64,000 nucleotides of DNA from JAUILH01 sp964230215 (GTDB lineage Bacteria > Bacteroidota > Bacteroidia > Flavobacteriales_D > JAUILH01): positions 558,001 to 622,000 of the forward strand of contig CAXRGQ010000016.1 of assembly GCA_964230215.1 (NCBI GenBank), in the 5' to 3' direction. The notes beneath the pieces were generated by a model, which had not been told where the DNA came from, did not search any database, and saw only the letters and a list, made by a program, of their open reading frames with translations. A program made the translations under genes and the position numbers. This document shows positions 17,499 through 26,113 of the stretch, one piece after another. Positions within the stretch are counted from its first letter, which is position 1, and every line of letters starts with the position of its first letter.

Positions 17499-19796
17499 AT
17501 GCTACGAAATACTTTAATAACAATAGGATTAAGCTTAGTAGGATACCAAGTATCTGCTCAGTGTACAGGTATTATCTTCACAACTTCAACAGATACCGTT
17601 GCTTGTGGAGGCGAAATAGTTACTATAGAAGCAGAAGGCCAAGGTGCTGTTACAACCGCTCTTGGAAATGACTTTAATATTGGTGGTCCAGGTGCTGGCT
17701 GGAGTGTTTCTCCTGCAGGTCAGTTCAATAACCCATGTGGTAATGGACCAGGTGGAGCAACGGACCCTCATATGTGGATGGGAAGTACAACTGCTGCACC
17801 AAGAGAGCTAGTAACAAACCAATTAGACATGAGTTGTGGTGGTGAGGTTTGTTTTGATTTCAGAATGGCCATTCAAGGTCAATCCTCTCCATGTGAAGGC
17901 CCAGATGCATCTAATGAAGGGATATACATAGAGTGGTCAATCGACAATGGAGCAACATGGAACACATTAAATTATTTTCAGCCTAACACCTCAGGTTCAT
18001 TTAATAGCCAGTCTCCTGGATCTGGTGATTACACGGGTTGGGCGAATTATTGCTTCACCATTCCTCCAGCTGCTGAAACAGATACAACGATTTTCCATTG
18101 GTATCAAACGGGTAGCTCAGGAACAGGTTTTGACCACTGGGGTATAGACAACGTGATTATCTCAACTTTCTCTTGCCAGTCCTATTACTACGATTGGGAT
18201 CATATTGCTGGTTCACCAGACACCAATATTATTACACCGAACGTAACAAATGATTCAACTTTCAATGTAATCTTTACAGATGGGCTTTCTGACACATGTT
18301 CTGCTTCTATTACAATTTATGAAGACACTATTGTGACGTCTACTACTACACCTGTTTCTCCTAGTTGTGAGACTTCTAACGATGGTGAGTTAACCATTAC
18401 ACCAACATCTGGAGACCCTAACTATGTTTTCGACTTATTTGGAGTTGGCACAAATGCAACTGGAGTATATACTAACTTAGCACCAGGATGGTATACCTAT
18501 GGTGTGCTTGATAATAACGGATGTTATGGAATCGACTCTGTCGAAATAATTAATGGATCTCCAATTGTTCTCACCATAATCGACACCAATGCAACCATTT
18601 GTACAGGTGTTAGTACTGGTGAAGTTGATATGCAAGGTTCAGGAACCCCAACTCATACCTATGACATTTCTGGGCCATCTAGCGGAAGCAACACCACGGG
18701 AGATTTTACAGGCTTACCAGAAGGAAACTATACTGCAACAGTTACAGATGCTCTCGGCTGTCAAGCAACTGCAACATTTGTGATCGGCGTTAATGACCCT
18801 TTCGTACTTAACTCAACAGGTTCAGATGAAACATGCGAGGGCGTTGAAGATGGTATTATAGGAATTTCAAGTAATACTGGAACCTCACCATTTACATATA
18901 ACATCACGGGTGCAGAAAGTGCATCTAGCCCAGTTGGATTATTCACTGGATTGATGCCAGGCACTTATTTTATTGAAGTTGTTGACGATATTGGATGTGT
19001 GTCTTATGACACCGTGGTTATAGACACTGGAGTAATTATCAATGGAACTGCCAGCTCATTGCCCACAAGCTGCTCGTACTTAAGTGATGGTTCTATAACT
19101 TTAACAGGATCTAATGGAGCAAGTCCTTATACCTACACGATTATGGGTACAAGCGGAACTCAAAATAACGCTAGCGGTGTGTTTGATCCAATTTCGGCAG
19201 GCGCATATGTATACACGATAACTGACGATAATGGATGTGAGTATGTCGATACAATTAGTGTTGGTGCGCCAGCTCCAGTAGTAGCCAGTTTCAATGCTAA
19301 CCCAAGTTTTGGTGTTCAACCTTTAGGTGTAGGCTTCATAAACAACAGTTCAAATGCAAGTAGTTACTTCTGGGACTTTATGGATGGTAACACAAGTACA
19401 GACGTTAACACTAGCCATACCTTTGGAGAAGGTGTGTATAACGTAATGCTAATTGCATATGATGGTGCTTGCAGCGATACAGCTTATCACATAGTAGAGG
19501 TTGTGAACAATTCGTTAATTGACATGCCTAATGTGTTTACACCGGGTAATGACGGAATTAATGATGTGTTTAGAGTAAGAGAACATAGAGCTATTGAGAC
19601 ATTCGCATGTAGCATATATGACCGTTGGGGAAGTCTAATGTACGAGTTCACTGATATTAATGATAGCTGGGATGGTACCAATAAAAATGGGAAGCCAGTT
19701 TCTGACGGAACTTACTTTTATACACTTAGAGCCGTTGGATACGATGATGTCGTGCATGAATTACACGGACATGTAACGGTCTTACGAAAACAATAG
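17499..19796 (+). CDS. T9SS type-B secreted SprB-like repeat protein with PKD domain
   Basis: 765 residues with a signal peptide ending SAQ. An N-terminal domain resembles a reelin/concanavalin-like fold (RELVTNQLDMSCGGEVCFDFRM, then HWGIDNVIIST). Next come about four repeats of ~85 residues with the pattern S-C..DG.I.. (SPY-Y.I .. G.Y...TD..GC), as in SprB. A PKD domain follows (SSNASSYFWDFMDGNTSTDVNTSHTF), then a gliding-motility-associated type-B sorting domain (NVFTPGNDGINDVFRV ... WDGTNKNGKPVSDGTYFY). SprB-type repeats occur in T9SS adhesins used in gliding; an adhesion role is inferred. It ends with a terminator that reaches into the opposite gene. Confidence 0.9.
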   Translation: MLRNTLITIGLSLVGYQVSAQCTGIIFTTSTDTVACGGEIVTIEAEGQGAVTTALGNDFNIGGPGAGWSVSPAGQFNNPCGNGPGGATDPHMWMGSTTAAPRELVTNQLDMSCGGEVCFDFRMAIQGQSSPCEGPDASNEGIYIEWSIDNGATWNTLNYFQPNTSGSFNSQSPGSGDYTGWANYCFTIPPAAETDTTIFHWYQTGSSGTGFDHWGIDNVIISTFSCQSYYYDWDHIAGSPDTNIITPNVTNDSTFNVIFTDGLSDTCSASITIYEDTIVTSTTTPVSPSCETSNDGELTITPTSGDPNYVFDLFGVGTNATGVYTNLAPGWYTYGVLDNNGCYGIDSVEIINGSPIVLTIIDTNATICTGVSTGEVDMQGSGTPTHTYDISGPSSGSNTTGDFTGLPEGNYTATVTDALGCQATATFVIGVNDPFVLNSTGSDETCEGVEDGIIGISSNTGTSPFTYNITGAESASSPVGLFTGLMPGTYFIEVVDDIGCVSYDTVVIDTGVIINGTASSLPTSCSYLSDGSITLTGSNGASPYTYTIMGTSGTQNNASGVFDPISAGAYVYTITDDNGCEYVDTISVGAPAPVVASFNANPSFGVQPLGVGFINNSSNASSYFWDFMDGNTSTDVNTSHTFGEGVYNVMLIAYDGACSDTAYHIVEVVNNSLIDMPNVFTPGNDGINDVFRVREHRAIETFACSIYDRWGSLMYEFTDINDSWDGTNKNGKPVSDGTYFYTLRAVGYDDVVHELHGHVTVLRKQ

Positions 19797-19801
19797 ATAC
19801 T

Positions 19802-20986
19802 CTATCTAGATAATATAAAACGGGTGGTTATTAGACTGCCCGTTTTTGTTTTATATACAAGGAGGTAAGAGCCATTAGTCAAGCTTGACACATCAATTTC
19901 ATTTCTTAACATTCCCGACTGAAGTATTTTTCCTCCGATTGATAAAATCGTATAGTTCTCAATGTCATTGTAGCTTCCATCAACTCTTATAAAGCTTGAG
20001 CTTGCAGGATTAGGATACACTCTAAACTTACCTTCTCCATTTTCAATAGTATTCAAGACTGGAGAGTACTCGTACCAGTCATCAAAGAAGGATCCATTAT
20101 ATCCAGTCCCCAAGTACCCTCTATTATTAATTAGTATTGCCACGGCATGAGCCCTACCATCTCCTGGCAGAGAAGCTACTTGTGCCCATGAGTCTGAAAA
20201 GTAGTTATAGGACCATATATCATTTTTGTAATCAAGTTGAACATCCAGTCCTGTTCCAACATATGCATTTGGGAATTGCCCCCATCCTGTTGCAGCCGTT
20301 CGTGATGTACTCGGAAAACTTGCCTTTTGTGTCCAAGTATTCGTACTAGGTTCAAACTGCCAAAAGTCATTTGTAAAGGTACCTGTATCTCCTAGCCCAA
20401 GATATGCTTGATCCCCCATTGTAAATGCCACAGCTTCTTTCCGCGCCGCACCATCAAAATCGCCTATGTAATTCCAAACATTAGAGATGGCATCATACGA
20501 GTAAAAGTCCTTTCTCAGACCGTTAGCATCTTCTCCACACCCAACATAGGCTACATTATTAATTGTGAAAGCAGATGCCTTCCTTCTCCCTGTTCCAGGG
20601 AAATTCGCTTTCTGGGTCCATGCGTCCGTATCTGGATTGTATTCCCATAAATCAGATAAAAAAGGGTTGATACCATTTCCTAAGCCCACATATCCTCGAT
20701 TATTACATGCAAACCCCACGGCCCCAGAGCGCTCGAGTCCATTACCGTTCTCTCCTCCAATGCTTTCGACTTTATCCCAATCGTCGTCAAACCAATTATA
20801 GGCATAGAGGCTGCGTTTTTTACCATCAAAATTGTTACCCATACCAACAAAGGCAAATCCATAAATCTCAAAAGCAACACATCCTGCCCTAGGTGGTCCG
20901 CCAACTGAGTCAACTTGCACCCATGTTCCCTGTCCATTACAACTTAATCCAATCCCTGCAAGTAGAACTATAGCTAACTTCTTCAT
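19802..20986 (-). CDS. T9SS-secreted six-repeat kelch beta-propeller (paralogue 1)
   Basis: 394 residues with a signal peptide and N-terminal Cys near the cleavage site (MKKLAIVLLAGIGLSC; a lipoprotein start is possible). Six kelch units are marked by AFVGMG, GYVGLG, AYVGCG, AYLGLG, AYVGTG and GYLGTG, each followed ~25 residues later by W(T)QK-like strands. A T9SS type-A sorting domain follows (FRVYPNPASSSFIRV .. ITTRFILSR). It overlaps the upstream kelch gene by the ATGA tetranucleotide, so the two are co-translated. Its last codons contain the hairpin that terminates the convergent gene. Similar in length and order to its two neighbours, so a local duplication is likely. Confidence 0.9.
   Translation of the reverse strand: MKKLAIVLLAGIGLSCNGQGTWVQVDSVGGPPRAGCVAFEIYGFAFVGMGNNFDGKKRSLYAYNWFDDDWDKVESIGGENGNGLERSGAVGFACNNRGYVGLGNGINPFLSDLWEYNPDTDAWTQKANFPGTGRRKASAFTINNVAYVGCGEDANGLRKDFYSYDAISNVWNYIGDFDGAARKEAVAFTMGDQAYLGLGDTGTFTNDFWQFEPSTNTWTQKASFPSTSRTAATGWGQFPNAYVGTGLDVQLDYKNDIWSYNYFSDSWAQVASLPGDGRAHAVAILINNRGYLGTGYNGSFFDDWYEYSPVLNTIENGEGKFRVYPNPASSSFIRVDGSYNDIENYTILSIGGKILQSGMLRNEIDVSSLTNGSYLLVYKTKTGSLITTRFILSR
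19818..19853 (+). terminator. terminator of the type-B T9SS gene, inside the opposite coding region
   Basis: AAACGGGTGG pairs with CTGCCCGTTT (two wobbles, 8-base loop) and runs into a T-rich tract. It sits 22 bases after the plus-strand stop and within the codons for the last residues of the minus-strand kelch gene. Confidence 0.75.
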
Positions 20987-22191
20987 TGTTTGATGATTTT
21001 TGATACAGAACTCTTATGCCCCAATGTAGCAACAACAGAATATACACCTTGATTCAGCGAGGACACATCAATTTGCGACACATTATCGGCTGTCAAAACT
21101 AAGCGCCCAGACAAGGAATACATCATAATATTATCAACTTGGCTCGAAATTAAAATGATGTCTGTACATGGATTAGGATACATGCTAATGGTTTCTGGTG
21201 TAGATTCTGCAGTTGATAAATATGGCGGAATGTAAGCATAGAAACTTTGTTTTTTACCTGATTGTCCCTGACCTAATCCTGCATACGCAATATCGCCGAT
21301 TACACCAGCTACTGCATAACGTCTTGCAGATCCACCATAACTTGCGCGATTCGTCCATGAATCCGTTAGTGGATAATACTCCCATAATTCCTTAAGGTAT
21401 CCCCCATTTTCACCAAACAGAATGTACCCCCTGTCCTGTAATACGAATGAACTAGCATTAGCTCTTCCAGATGAAGGTAAATTAGCTTTTTGTGTCCAAA
21501 TATTCTGATCAATATCATAAGACCATAAATCGTTATGATAGATGTCTTCATCCTCCCCCATTCCAACATAAGCTACTCCATCGACAACAAAACTGCTTAG
21601 CTTATTTCTCACACCTCCTGGAAAGTCTGCCAGCCTCAACCAATGCTGCAAATCCGTGTCATAGGCCCATAATTGATTTAAATAGTCGGATGGACCTTTC
21701 TTACCACCACATACGTACAAATATTTGCCATTAGAAAATGCAGTTGCATTGTATACACCCAAACTATCACCTCCCGGAAAGTCCTGCCCCTGCATCCAGC
21801 TATTAGATATGGGATTATACTCCCAAATATCCGCAAGACGGCTACCTATTGATGCATCATCGTTGTCCATCCCTAATCCCACAAAAGCTTTATCGGTGAA
21901 TTGAGCAGCAATCGCATTTCTTCGTGGAGGTGCAGGCATATTCGCTCTTTGCGACCAACTGTCTGTGGCAGGATCATATTCCCATAAATCATTATGTACA
22001 ATTTCTGCAGTATCAACCCCACAAGCCACATACATTTTCTGCCCAAGCACAAAGCTTACGGCACGTGCTCGCTTCATTCCCAGAAAGTCAGATTTCTTAA
22101 CCCAATAATTAGCATTCTGAGCAAAACAAAATTGACCAATACAACTAACAATTAGAACTAACGATATATAGCTTAATCTCGTCACAGGCAT
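20983..22191 (-). CDS. T9SS-secreted six-repeat kelch beta-propeller (paralogue 2)
   Basis: 402 residues with a signal peptide ending CFAQ. Six kelch units are marked by MYVACG, AFVGLG, YVCGG, AYVGMG, GYILFG and AYAGLG. The linker STAESTPETISMYPNPCTD opens the T9SS type-A domain, which ends VSKIIKQ. It overlaps the start of paralogue 1 by four bases. It is transcribed divergently from paralogue 3, with 118 bases between them, and its own promoter was not found. No enzymatic motif is visible; a surface binding protein is the likely role. Confidence 0.9.
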   Translation of the reverse strand: MPVTRLSYISLVLIVSCIGQFCFAQNANYWVKKSDFLGMKRARAVSFVLGQKMYVACGVDTAEIVHNDLWEYDPATDSWSQRANMPAPPRRNAIAAQFTDKAFVGLGMDNDDASIGSRLADIWEYNPISNSWMQGQDFPGGDSLGVYNATAFSNGKYLYVCGGKKGPSDYLNQLWAYDTDLQHWLRLADFPGGVRNKLSSFVVDGVAYVGMGEDEDIYHNDLWSYDIDQNIWTQKANLPSSGRANASSFVLQDRGYILFGENGGYLKELWEYYPLTDSWTNRASYGGSARRYAVAGVIGDIAYAGLGQGQSGKKQSFYAYIPPYLSTAESTPETISMYPNPCTDIILISSQVDNIMMYSLSGRLVLTADNVSQIDVSSLNQGVYSVVATLGHKSSVSKIIKQ

Positions 22192-22239
22192 AGTTTCACC
22201 ATGAATTTAGCAATCTTTAGCGTAAAATTAACTTAACTA

Positions 22240-22270
22240 TTGATTAATGCAACCTTTGGTAGTATATTTG
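22240..22270 (+). promoter_or_regulatory. Bacteroidota-type promoter of the kelch-CotH-FG-GAP operon
   Basis: TTG (22240-22242), 20 bases, TATATTTG (22263-22270). This fits the -33/-7 rule, with transcription expected near 22277, 33 bases before the TTG start codon of the kelch gene. Confidence 0.7.
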
Positions 22271-22309
22271 AGTATTACTTACGACTTGAATTAAATATTT
22301 GTTTTTCAC

Positions 22310-23503
22310 TTGCTTAGAATCCCTCAAATAACGGCTTTTTTGTTAGTTTTTGTCTGCCTATCAGCGGAGGCTGGCGAATGGGTGCAAAAATCTAATTGCC
22401 CTCATATTGCACGACACAGAGAAAGTAGCTTTGCTATTGGAGGAAAAGTTTATTTCGGTTTGGGCCATGTTAACTCTGGCACACATGCTATCTATAAAGA
22501 CATTTGGGAATATGACCCCGCCAGTGATACATGGAGTCAAAAGGCGGATTACGGTGGAGGCTTGCGTTATCATAGCTCAAGCTTTGTGATAGATAACTAT
22601 GCATATGTGGGGCTTGGTCATGATTCTATGGACGTATACAGACAGGATCTTTGGAGATTTGACCCTGTAATGAATGAATGGCAAGAAATGTCTAGCTACC
22701 CGGGAGAAGAGCGCAGAGGGGCGAGTGCATTTGTGCTAAACAACATGGGGTACGTGGGACTCGGACAAGCGACATCTGGGTATAAACAGGACTTTTATTT
22801 TTACAACCCAGGCACTGACTCATGGACCTTAGCGGACACTTTTCCTGGATTACCACGCACACATGCCGTATCTTTTGTTTATAACAATGAAGCCTATTTA
22901 GGTACTGGTCACACGTATAGTCTCGCACTCAAAGATTTTTGGAAATACTCCCCTTCTTCAGGCCAATGGACTCAGCTTAGTGATGTGGGTGATACATTAA
23001 GGCAAGATGCGGCTGGCTTTTGTATTGGTGATTACGGGTATTTAGGTACTGGTAATGACGTCAATGGCGATATCAATTATGGTGATTTTTGGCGCTACGA
23101 TTTTAGCACGGATACTTGGGAAGAAATTGAAGAGTTTGGAGGCCAAAAAAGACGCTTTATGGAATGCGTGGTTATTGGTAATATTGCTTATTGTGGCGGG
23201 GGGACTAACGGAACTAACTTCAATGATCTATGGGCATACGATCCAATTCTGTCGACCCAAAACACTTTAAACTCTGGCTTTAATGTTTATCCTACCCCAT
23301 CTACAAATGGTGTGATTAAAGTAAACTTAAGAGCACCAATTGACCAGCTTGAACTGTACTCTATTAATGGAAAACTGATTAAGGTTTATCCGATCAATTC
23401 ATTACATCTATCAATAAATACTGCTGATTTGCATCCGGGCACCTATGTTCTGGTCGCGAAAGGATCAGACGGATTACACTCAAAAAAAATTATCATTCAA
23501 TAA
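22310..23503 (+). CDS. T9SS-secreted six-repeat kelch beta-propeller (paralogue 3)
   Basis: 397 residues from a TTG start (22310-22312). This start is needed to include the hydrophobic signal peptide (ITAFLLVFVCLSAEA). Six kelch units are marked by VYFGLG, AYVGLG, GYVGLG, AYLGTG, GYLGTG and AYCGGG, each with a WxYDP or WxFDP strand after it. The C-terminus is a T9SS type-A sorting domain (FNVYPTPSTNGVIKV .. SKKIIIQ). First gene of a plus-strand operon: one base separates its stop from the CotH gene. Confidence 0.9.
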   Translation: MLRIPQITAFLLVFVCLSAEAGEWVQKSNCPHIARHRESSFAIGGKVYFGLGHVNSGTHAIYKDIWEYDPASDTWSQKADYGGGLRYHSSSFVIDNYAYVGLGHDSMDVYRQDLWRFDPVMNEWQEMSSYPGEERRGASAFVLNNMGYVGLGQATSGYKQDFYFYNPGTDSWTLADTFPGLPRTHAVSFVYNNEAYLGTGHTYSLALKDFWKYSPSSGQWTQLSDVGDTLRQDAAGFCIGDYGYLGTGNDVNGDINYGDFWRYDFSTDTWEEIEEFGGQKRRFMECVVIGNIAYCGGGTNGTNFNDLWAYDPILSTQNTLNSGFNVYPTPSTNGVIKVNLRAPIDQLELYSINGKLIKVYPINSLHLSINTADLHPGTYVLVAKGSDGLHSKKIIIQ

Positions 23504-23504
23504 G

Positions 23505-26111
23505 ATGAAAAGAATTCTTGCACTATTAATCATGCTTAATGCTTGCTTAATTAACGCGCAGCAATTAGACAGACCAGATTATAATTTAAGTTCTGGGTTC
23601 TATCTTAATCCAGTGCAGTTAATCATAAGTCATGTTGAGCCAGGAGTACAGATTTATTATACCACTAATGGCAGTGAGCCCACTACGTCTGACAATCTAT
23701 ACACAGGCCCTATTACACTTCAAAGTAGAATTGGAGAGGCTAACAGCTATTCTGAAATCCCCACAAACCCTTCCTTTGTATACCCCTTGGGTGATTACAC
23801 GGCAAGTCGTGCCAATAACCGAGGGTGGTTAACTCCATTTAGTGAGGTTTTTAAAATAAATGTAATTCGCGCAAAAGCATTTAAGACAGGTTTTCAGGAA
23901 AGTAAAACAAGAACTGGATCTTTTCTGATAGATGCAGCAGGTGCTACACGCTATTCATTGCCAATTCTTTCCCTTAACATAGATAGTATGTCCATGTTTT
24001 CAGGGGATTCAGGTATCTATGTTTATGGAAACCATCCTTTTGGAAATTATACGCAAAAGGGGGACGATTGGGAACGTGTTGCTCACATAGAACTCATTGA
24101 TCAAAACTCAATTTCACTTATCGATCAAGACATACGTATTAGAACACATGGTGGCGGTAGTCGTCACTCAGCAAAAAAGAATTTGAGATTATATGGCGAA
24201 TACGGTAACAACACCGCTTTTGATGTTGAGCTTTTTGAAGGAACTGAGCAAACAGCACATAAGCGACTTTTGATTCGCGCAGGTGGCCACCGACCAGATT
24301 GTTTACCCCGCGACGACCTAGCCAACAGAATTACAGAAGGAACAAACGTTGATCAGCAGCATTATCGTCAGGTAATCATGTTTGTAAACGGTGAGTATTG
24401 GGGCATACATAGCTTAAAGGAGCGAGCAGATGAGTATTTTTTCCAAAACGCCTATGGTATTGATGATAATGACCTAACTGTTCTGGACCAAGAGTACGAT
24501 ATTCAAGGAAATGGTAATCCAAGTGATAGTATTATGATGGAAAACCTTGAAAACTTCATTGTAAATAACGATCTATCTATTCCCGCTAACTACAGCTTTG
24601 TGGCCGATAGAATTGATATCGATAACTACATTGATTATATGTGCTCGGAGATCTTTCTGAGCAATGAGGATTGGGTTTACTCTAACGTTGTAATCTGGAG
24701 AAAATCAGGCGCACTTGTTCCAGGCGCTGGCCCAGGTCAAGATGGGAAATTTAGATGGATGATGTACGATATGGACGGAGCGTTTGGCGGCTCGTGTAGT
24801 AATGCGTATTACACCATTAATACCTTAGAAGCTGCTACAATAGAAACTGGTTTGTATACATCCTATACACGCTTCTTTCGAGGATTGTTAGACAGTGAGA
24901 CATTCAGAAATAAATTTATTAATCGCATGTGTGATTTAATGAACACGTGGTTTAAAGAAAGTGTTGTAAACGATCATATGAGTACATTTTACAGTGATTT
25001 AACGCCTGAAATGATGGAAAATGTAGAACGTTGGCGCTATCCTTCTTTAGCCAATAATCTCGCCGATAGAGATTTAGAAATTCCTTCTTTAACTCAATGG
25101 GATACGCTTTTCTACTATTTCAATCGCTTTGCAGATAACAGACCAAGGAAAGTACGTGAGCATATGATGCTAAAATGGTCATTGCCGGACTCAAGTCGAA
25201 TTACAGTTGACGTAAATGATGTAACAATGGGACGCGTGCAAGTGCATTCTATTTTGATTAATGATAAATTACCAGGTGTTAGCGCAGGCGTCTATCCGTG
25301 GACCGGAAACTATATGAACACAGTAGAAGTGCCATTAGTGGCTGTTCCACTTCCTGGTTATGAGTTTGTCGAATGGCAAGGTACAGGAAACACAAATGAC
25401 ACCATATACTGGAACCCCAACGGAGACAGCAGTTTTACTGCAGTATTCCAACCATCTAGTTCATTCCAGCCTGTCGTAATAAATGAGGTAATGCTTTCTA
25501 ATAGCATGTTCTTACCAGATAATTTTAATGAATACGACGATTGGCTGGAGCTCTTCAACCCAAACCCCTACCCCGTTAATCTTAGTTCATGTAAAATTTA
25601 TAAAAACGGGCTAGAATGGGATATAGAAGAAAACACAGTAATTGCGAGCAATGGCTACAGTCTGTTTTGGCATGATGGCGAAACTTACCAAGGAAGTAAT
25701 CATGCTAGTTATAGACTCCAAAACCAAACAGATACTGTAAAACTTCTTGATCCTCTCGGTAGAACAATTGACTCCATCGCCTATACAACAACACCAACAG
25801 ACCAATCTTATGGAAGGTATCCAAACGGAAGTGGCACATTCACCATCTTCCAAGAGCCTACACCATTAGAGAATAATGATTATACTGGGGTGGATGACAT
25901 AATAAGCACACCGCTAAGCGTTTATCCTAACCCAACAAGTGATCAAATATTCTTTAACAAAATAGTAAATGTGCAAGTGTATGACTTATCGGGACGCTTT
26001 GTACTTTCGAAAACTAAAACGCAGAACATCAATCTAGAAACATTAGAAAACGGTATTTATCTAGTTAAAACGGATAAAGGCGAAACCGCCAAAATTGTAC
26101 TAAGACACTAA
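23505..26111 (+). CDS. T9SS-secreted CotH-kinase-family protein with lamin-tail domain
   Basis: 868 residues from the ATG at 23505 (signal MKRILALLIMLNACLINAQ); an upstream in-frame ATG at 23445 lies inside the kelch gene. Domains in order: a chitobiase C-terminal-like domain (PGVQIYYTTNGSEPTTSDN, about residues 45-75); a CotH kinase domain (about 155-560) with IRTHGGGSRHSAKKNLRLYG, a NGEYWGIHSLKERADEYF motif and MYDMDGAFGG holding the metal-binding Asp; a Listeria-type repeat-like stretch (VPLPGYEFVEWQG); a lamin-tail domain (VVINEVMLSNS .. YDDWLELFNPNP); and a T9SS type-A domain. CotH proteins are atypical protein kinases first seen in spore coats. Export by T9SS next to beta-propellers is unusual context. 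Confidence 0.9.
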   Translation: MKRILALLIMLNACLINAQQLDRPDYNLSSGFYLNPVQLIISHVEPGVQIYYTTNGSEPTTSDNLYTGPITLQSRIGEANSYSEIPTNPSFVYPLGDYTASRANNRGWLTPFSEVFKINVIRAKAFKTGFQESKTRTGSFLIDAAGATRYSLPILSLNIDSMSMFSGDSGIYVYGNHPFGNYTQKGDDWERVAHIELIDQNSISLIDQDIRIRTHGGGSRHSAKKNLRLYGEYGNNTAFDVELFEGTEQTAHKRLLIRAGGHRPDCLPRDDLANRITEGTNVDQQHYRQVIMFVNGEYWGIHSLKERADEYFFQNAYGIDDNDLTVLDQEYDIQGNGNPSDSIMMENLENFIVNNDLSIPANYSFVADRIDIDNYIDYMCSEIFLSNEDWVYSNVVIWRKSGALVPGAGPGQDGKFRWMMYDMDGAFGGSCSNAYYTINTLEAATIETGLYTSYTRFFRGLLDSETFRNKFINRMCDLMNTWFKESVVNDHMSTFYSDLTPEMMENVERWRYPSLANNLADRDLEIPSLTQWDTLFYYFNRFADNRPRKVREHMMLKWSLPDSSRITVDVNDVTMGRVQVHSILINDKLPGVSAGVYPWTGNYMNTVEVPLVAVPLPGYEFVEWQGTGNTNDTIYWNPNGDSSFTAVFQPSSSFQPVVINEVMLSNSMFLPDNFNEYDDWLELFNPNPYPVNLSSCKIYKNGLEWDIEENTVIASNGYSLFWHDGETYQGSNHASYRLQNQTDTVKLLDPLGRTIDSIAYTTTPTDQSYGRYPNGSGTFTIFQEPTPLENNDYTGVDDIISTPLSVYPNPTSDQIFFNKIVNVQVYDLSGRFVLSKTKTQNINLETLENGIYLVKTDKGETAKIVLRH

Positions 26112-26113
26112 TC

